Part shown: piece after piece, positions 5,268 through 6,553 of the stretch
Numbering within the stretch: the stretch's first letter is position 1
How the letters are laid out: the number at the start of each line of letters is the position of its first letter
Assembly (NCBI GenBank): GCA_013314865.1
Contig: JABUEV010000143.1
Coordinates: 1-6,553, forward strand
DNA length: 6,553 bases
Origin: Bacteroidales bacterium
GTDB lineage: Bacteria; Bacteroidota; Bacteroidia; Bacteroidales; VadinHA17
Reading direction: 5' to 3'
Notes under the pieces: generated by a model
Databases searched by the model: none
What the model saw: only the letters and a program-made list of their open reading frames with translations
What the model was told of the DNA's origin: nothing
Program-made: the position numbers and the translations under genes

Positions 5268-6362
5268 ATGAAAGAGATACCAGGACTCAGTGATTCTGCT
5301 ATCAGGAAGATTGCAGGCAAGGTCATTAATGATGAAAGGATTTCACCTGAAGAAGGTGTTCTGTTATTTTCCGGGGCAGAATTATCATTGCTTGGTTTTC
5401 TTGCCGATACAGTCAGAAAAAGAAAAAACGGCAACGTGGTTTATTATATCCGTAATTTTCACATTGAGCCAACCAATCGTTGCATTTATAACTGCCGCTT
5501 CTGTTCATACCGCAGGCCGGCCGGCCACCCCGAAAGCTGGGACTATGATCAGGATGAAATGCTTGATATTGTAAGAAGATTTGATAAGGAAGCTGTTGCC
5601 GAAGTGCACATTGTCGGAGGTGTTCACCCCGATCATGATCTTCACTTCTATGGCACTCTTATTCAAAAGATCAAAAAACTGAGGCCCGGTTTGCATGTGA
5701 AAGCTTTTTCTGCCATAGAACTTGATTTCATGATCAGAAAAGCCGGCCTCTCAATAGCGGAAGGCCTTAAAAAACTGAAGGAATATGGCCTTAATTCAAT
5801 ACCCGGTGGTGGCGCTGAAATATTTGACGAGGAAATACGGAAAGAAATCTCACCCGACAAAACTTCCTCTGAGATGTGGCTTAATATACATGAAACAGCC
5901 CACAAACTTGGAATACCATCCAACGCCACAATGCTGTACGGCCATATTGAAACCTACACAAACAGAATTAATCATCTGAACCGTCTGAGGGAACTGCAGG
6001 ACAGAACAGGAGGATTTAATGCATTCATACCCCTTAAATACAGAAAAGTTAACAATCAGCTGTCGCAAGCCGGAGAAGTAAGCCTTATTGAAGACCTGAG
6101 AAATTATGCGGTGTCAAGAATCTTTCTTGACAACATCCCCCATATAAAAGCTTACTGGCCGATGGCCGGTAAAACCACAGCCCAGCTCAGCCTTCTCTTT
6201 GGTGCTGATGACCTTGACGGAACTATTAGTGATACTACAAGGATTTATTCAATGGCAGGATCTGAAGACACAGCCATGACAACCGGAGAGTTAAGGAAAC
6301 TTATCTCTGATGCAGGTTTCACGCCTGTGGAAAGAGACTCCCTGTATAATCCTGTAAAATAA
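5268..6362 (+). CDS. mqnE: Aminofutalosine synthase MqnE (radical SAM)
   Basis: This 364-residue radical-SAM protein fits MqnE, which joins SAM's adenosyl group to 3-(1-carboxyvinyloxy)benzoate to give 6-amino-6-deoxyfutalosine in the futalosine route to menaquinone. The N-terminal part has LLFSGAELSLLGFLADTVR (32-50). NFHIEPTNRCIYNCRFCSYRR (63-83) carries the cluster cysteines C72, C76 and C79. Then come AEVHIVGGVHPD (111-122), the KAFSAIE stretch (145-151), IPGGGAEIFDEEIRKEI (178-194), NATMLYGHIET (219-229), LQDRTGGFNAFIPL (243-256), LDNIPHIKAYWPM (287-299), FGADDLDGT (311-319) and a C-terminal ERDSLYN (355-361). The EVHIVGG and PGGGAEIF motifs and the NFHIEPTN opening favour MqnE over the sister enzymes MqnC and cofG/cofH, though family assignment is from memory. 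No other mqn gene is in the window. A good ribosome site precedes it, but no clear promoter. Confidence 0.88.
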   Translation: MKEIPGLSDSAIRKIAGKVINDERISPEEGVLLFSGAELSLLGFLADTVRKRKNGNVVYYIRNFHIEPTNRCIYNCRFCSYRRPAGHPESWDYDQDEMLDIVRRFDKEAVAEVHIVGGVHPDHDLHFYGTLIQKIKKLRPGLHVKAFSAIELDFMIRKAGLSIAEGLKKLKEYGLNSIPGGGAEIFDEEIRKEISPDKTSSEMWLNIHETAHKLGIPSNATMLYGHIETYTNRINHLNRLRELQDRTGGFNAFIPLKYRKVNNQLSQAGEVSLIEDLRNYAVSRIFLDNIPHIKAYWPMAGKTTAQLSLLFGADDLDGTISDTTRIYSMAGSEDTAMTTGELRKLISDAGFTPVERDSLYNPVK

Positions 6363-6375
6363 TAATTTTAAATAG

Positions 6376-6383
6376 TACTTTTG
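6376..6383 (+). promoter_or_regulatory. Bacteroidota -7 box for PASTA-protein gene
   Basis: TACTTTTG matches TAnnTTTG exactly and lies 14 bp after the mqnE stop, within the 48-bp gap before the next ATG. Transcription would begin near 6389 with a leader of about 20 nt. The -33 element would fall in the last mqnE codons and is not clear. Confidence 0.6.
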
Positions 6384-6410
6384 CGTTATATCTGATGTTC
6401 TGACAGCCTT

Positions 6411-6553
6411 ATGAGCTTAAAAAAATTTCTTCTCAGCAATTTGTTTTTAAAACATCTTGGTTTAGCTGTTGCAATAGTGGTAGGAATAATGCTTCTTCTG
6501 CTCCTGTGGCTCAATTTTTATACCAGGCACGGACAGTCAAGACCTGTACCTGA
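6411..6553 (+). CDS. PASTA-domain membrane protein, N-terminal fragment
   Basis: From the ATG at 6411, 47 codons plus two bases are open to the window edge. The protein begins MSLKKFLLSNLFLKHLGLAV, has one hydrophobic segment (about 17-36), then NFYTRHGQSRPVP. The short basic N-terminus, single membrane helix and a VPD/VPE-like opening just after a T/HHG-type sequence match Bacteroidota PASTA-domain proteins. In these, two or more PASTA repeats sit outside the inner membrane and are thought to bind peptidoglycan or its precursors, and there is no attached Ser/Thr kinase, unlike PrkC/PknB of Gram-positive bacteria. No PASTA repeat is complete in the window, so the assignment rests on the N-terminal signature. 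A separate -7 box suggests it is transcribed from its own start, independently of mqnE. Confidence 0.72.
   Translation, partial: MSLKKFLLSNLFLKHLGLAVAIVVGIMLLLLLWLNFYTRHGQSRPVP

Noticed and set aside
5243..6068. Alternative frames on both strands within mqnE
   Set aside because: The mqnE frame holds every conserved radical-SAM motif; the others have none.
5268..6362. Reading as MqnC or as a cofG/cofH-type F420 synthase half
   Set aside because: The EVHIVGG, PGGGAEIF and NFHIEPTN motifs and the ERDSLYN end fit MqnE better; F420 synthesis would be unexpected in this phylum.
1..6553. Mobile element, CRISPR array, defence island, tRNA or rRNA
   Set aside because: No transposase, integrase, direct-repeat array, terminal repeats or RNA gene signature was seen; the window is filled with housekeeping genes.

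Overview
This window looks like ordinary chromosomal, mostly housekeeping DNA from a member of the Bacteroidota, probably an uncultured Bacteroidales- or Marinilabiliales-like lineage; this placement is an inference. Supporting signs are sequences at gene starts matching the Bacteroidota -7 promoter box TAnnTTTG (2453-2460 on the minus strand, 4985-4992, 6376-6383), mostly weak or absent Shine-Dalgarno sequences, and protein sequences of Bacteroidota type (RsmG, L34, the start of a PASTA protein, an LptF/LptG-family permease directly behind tgt).

Left part, minus strand (1-2431): the first 44 codons of an acyl-CoA carboxylase carboxyltransferase subunit run off the left edge. A separate overlapping pair, tgt (queuosine tRNA modification) then an LptF/LptG-type LPS-export permease, is read from about 2450 leftwards. 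A 164-bp divergent intergenic region (2432-2595) separates this from the plus-strand genes.

Right part, plus strand (2596-6553): a tightly overlapping three-gene operon encodes a membrane family-2 glycosyltransferase, an ECF-like sigma-70 factor and RsmG (16S rRNA m7G methyltransferase). It is followed by the 51-codon ribosomal protein L34 gene with its own promoter and a clear intrinsic terminator. Next comes a radical-SAM enzyme best matched to MqnE (aminofutalosine synthase of the futalosine menaquinone pathway), then the start of a PASTA-domain membrane protein that runs off the right edge.

Functionally the window joins translation (tgt, rsmG, rpmH), envelope biogenesis (LPS permease, glycosyltransferase, PASTA protein), respiratory quinone synthesis (mqnE), acyl-CoA carboxylation and one regulator. 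I found no mobile element, CRISPR array, tRNA, rRNA or defence-like cassette, and no new multi-gene system. The points most worth following are a Tgt with all three zinc-ligand cysteines replaced, the futalosine-pathway gene, the glycosyltransferase/sigma/rsmG overlap operon with no anti-sigma gene in the window, and an 11-bp perfect hairpin inside the glycosyltransferase gene.
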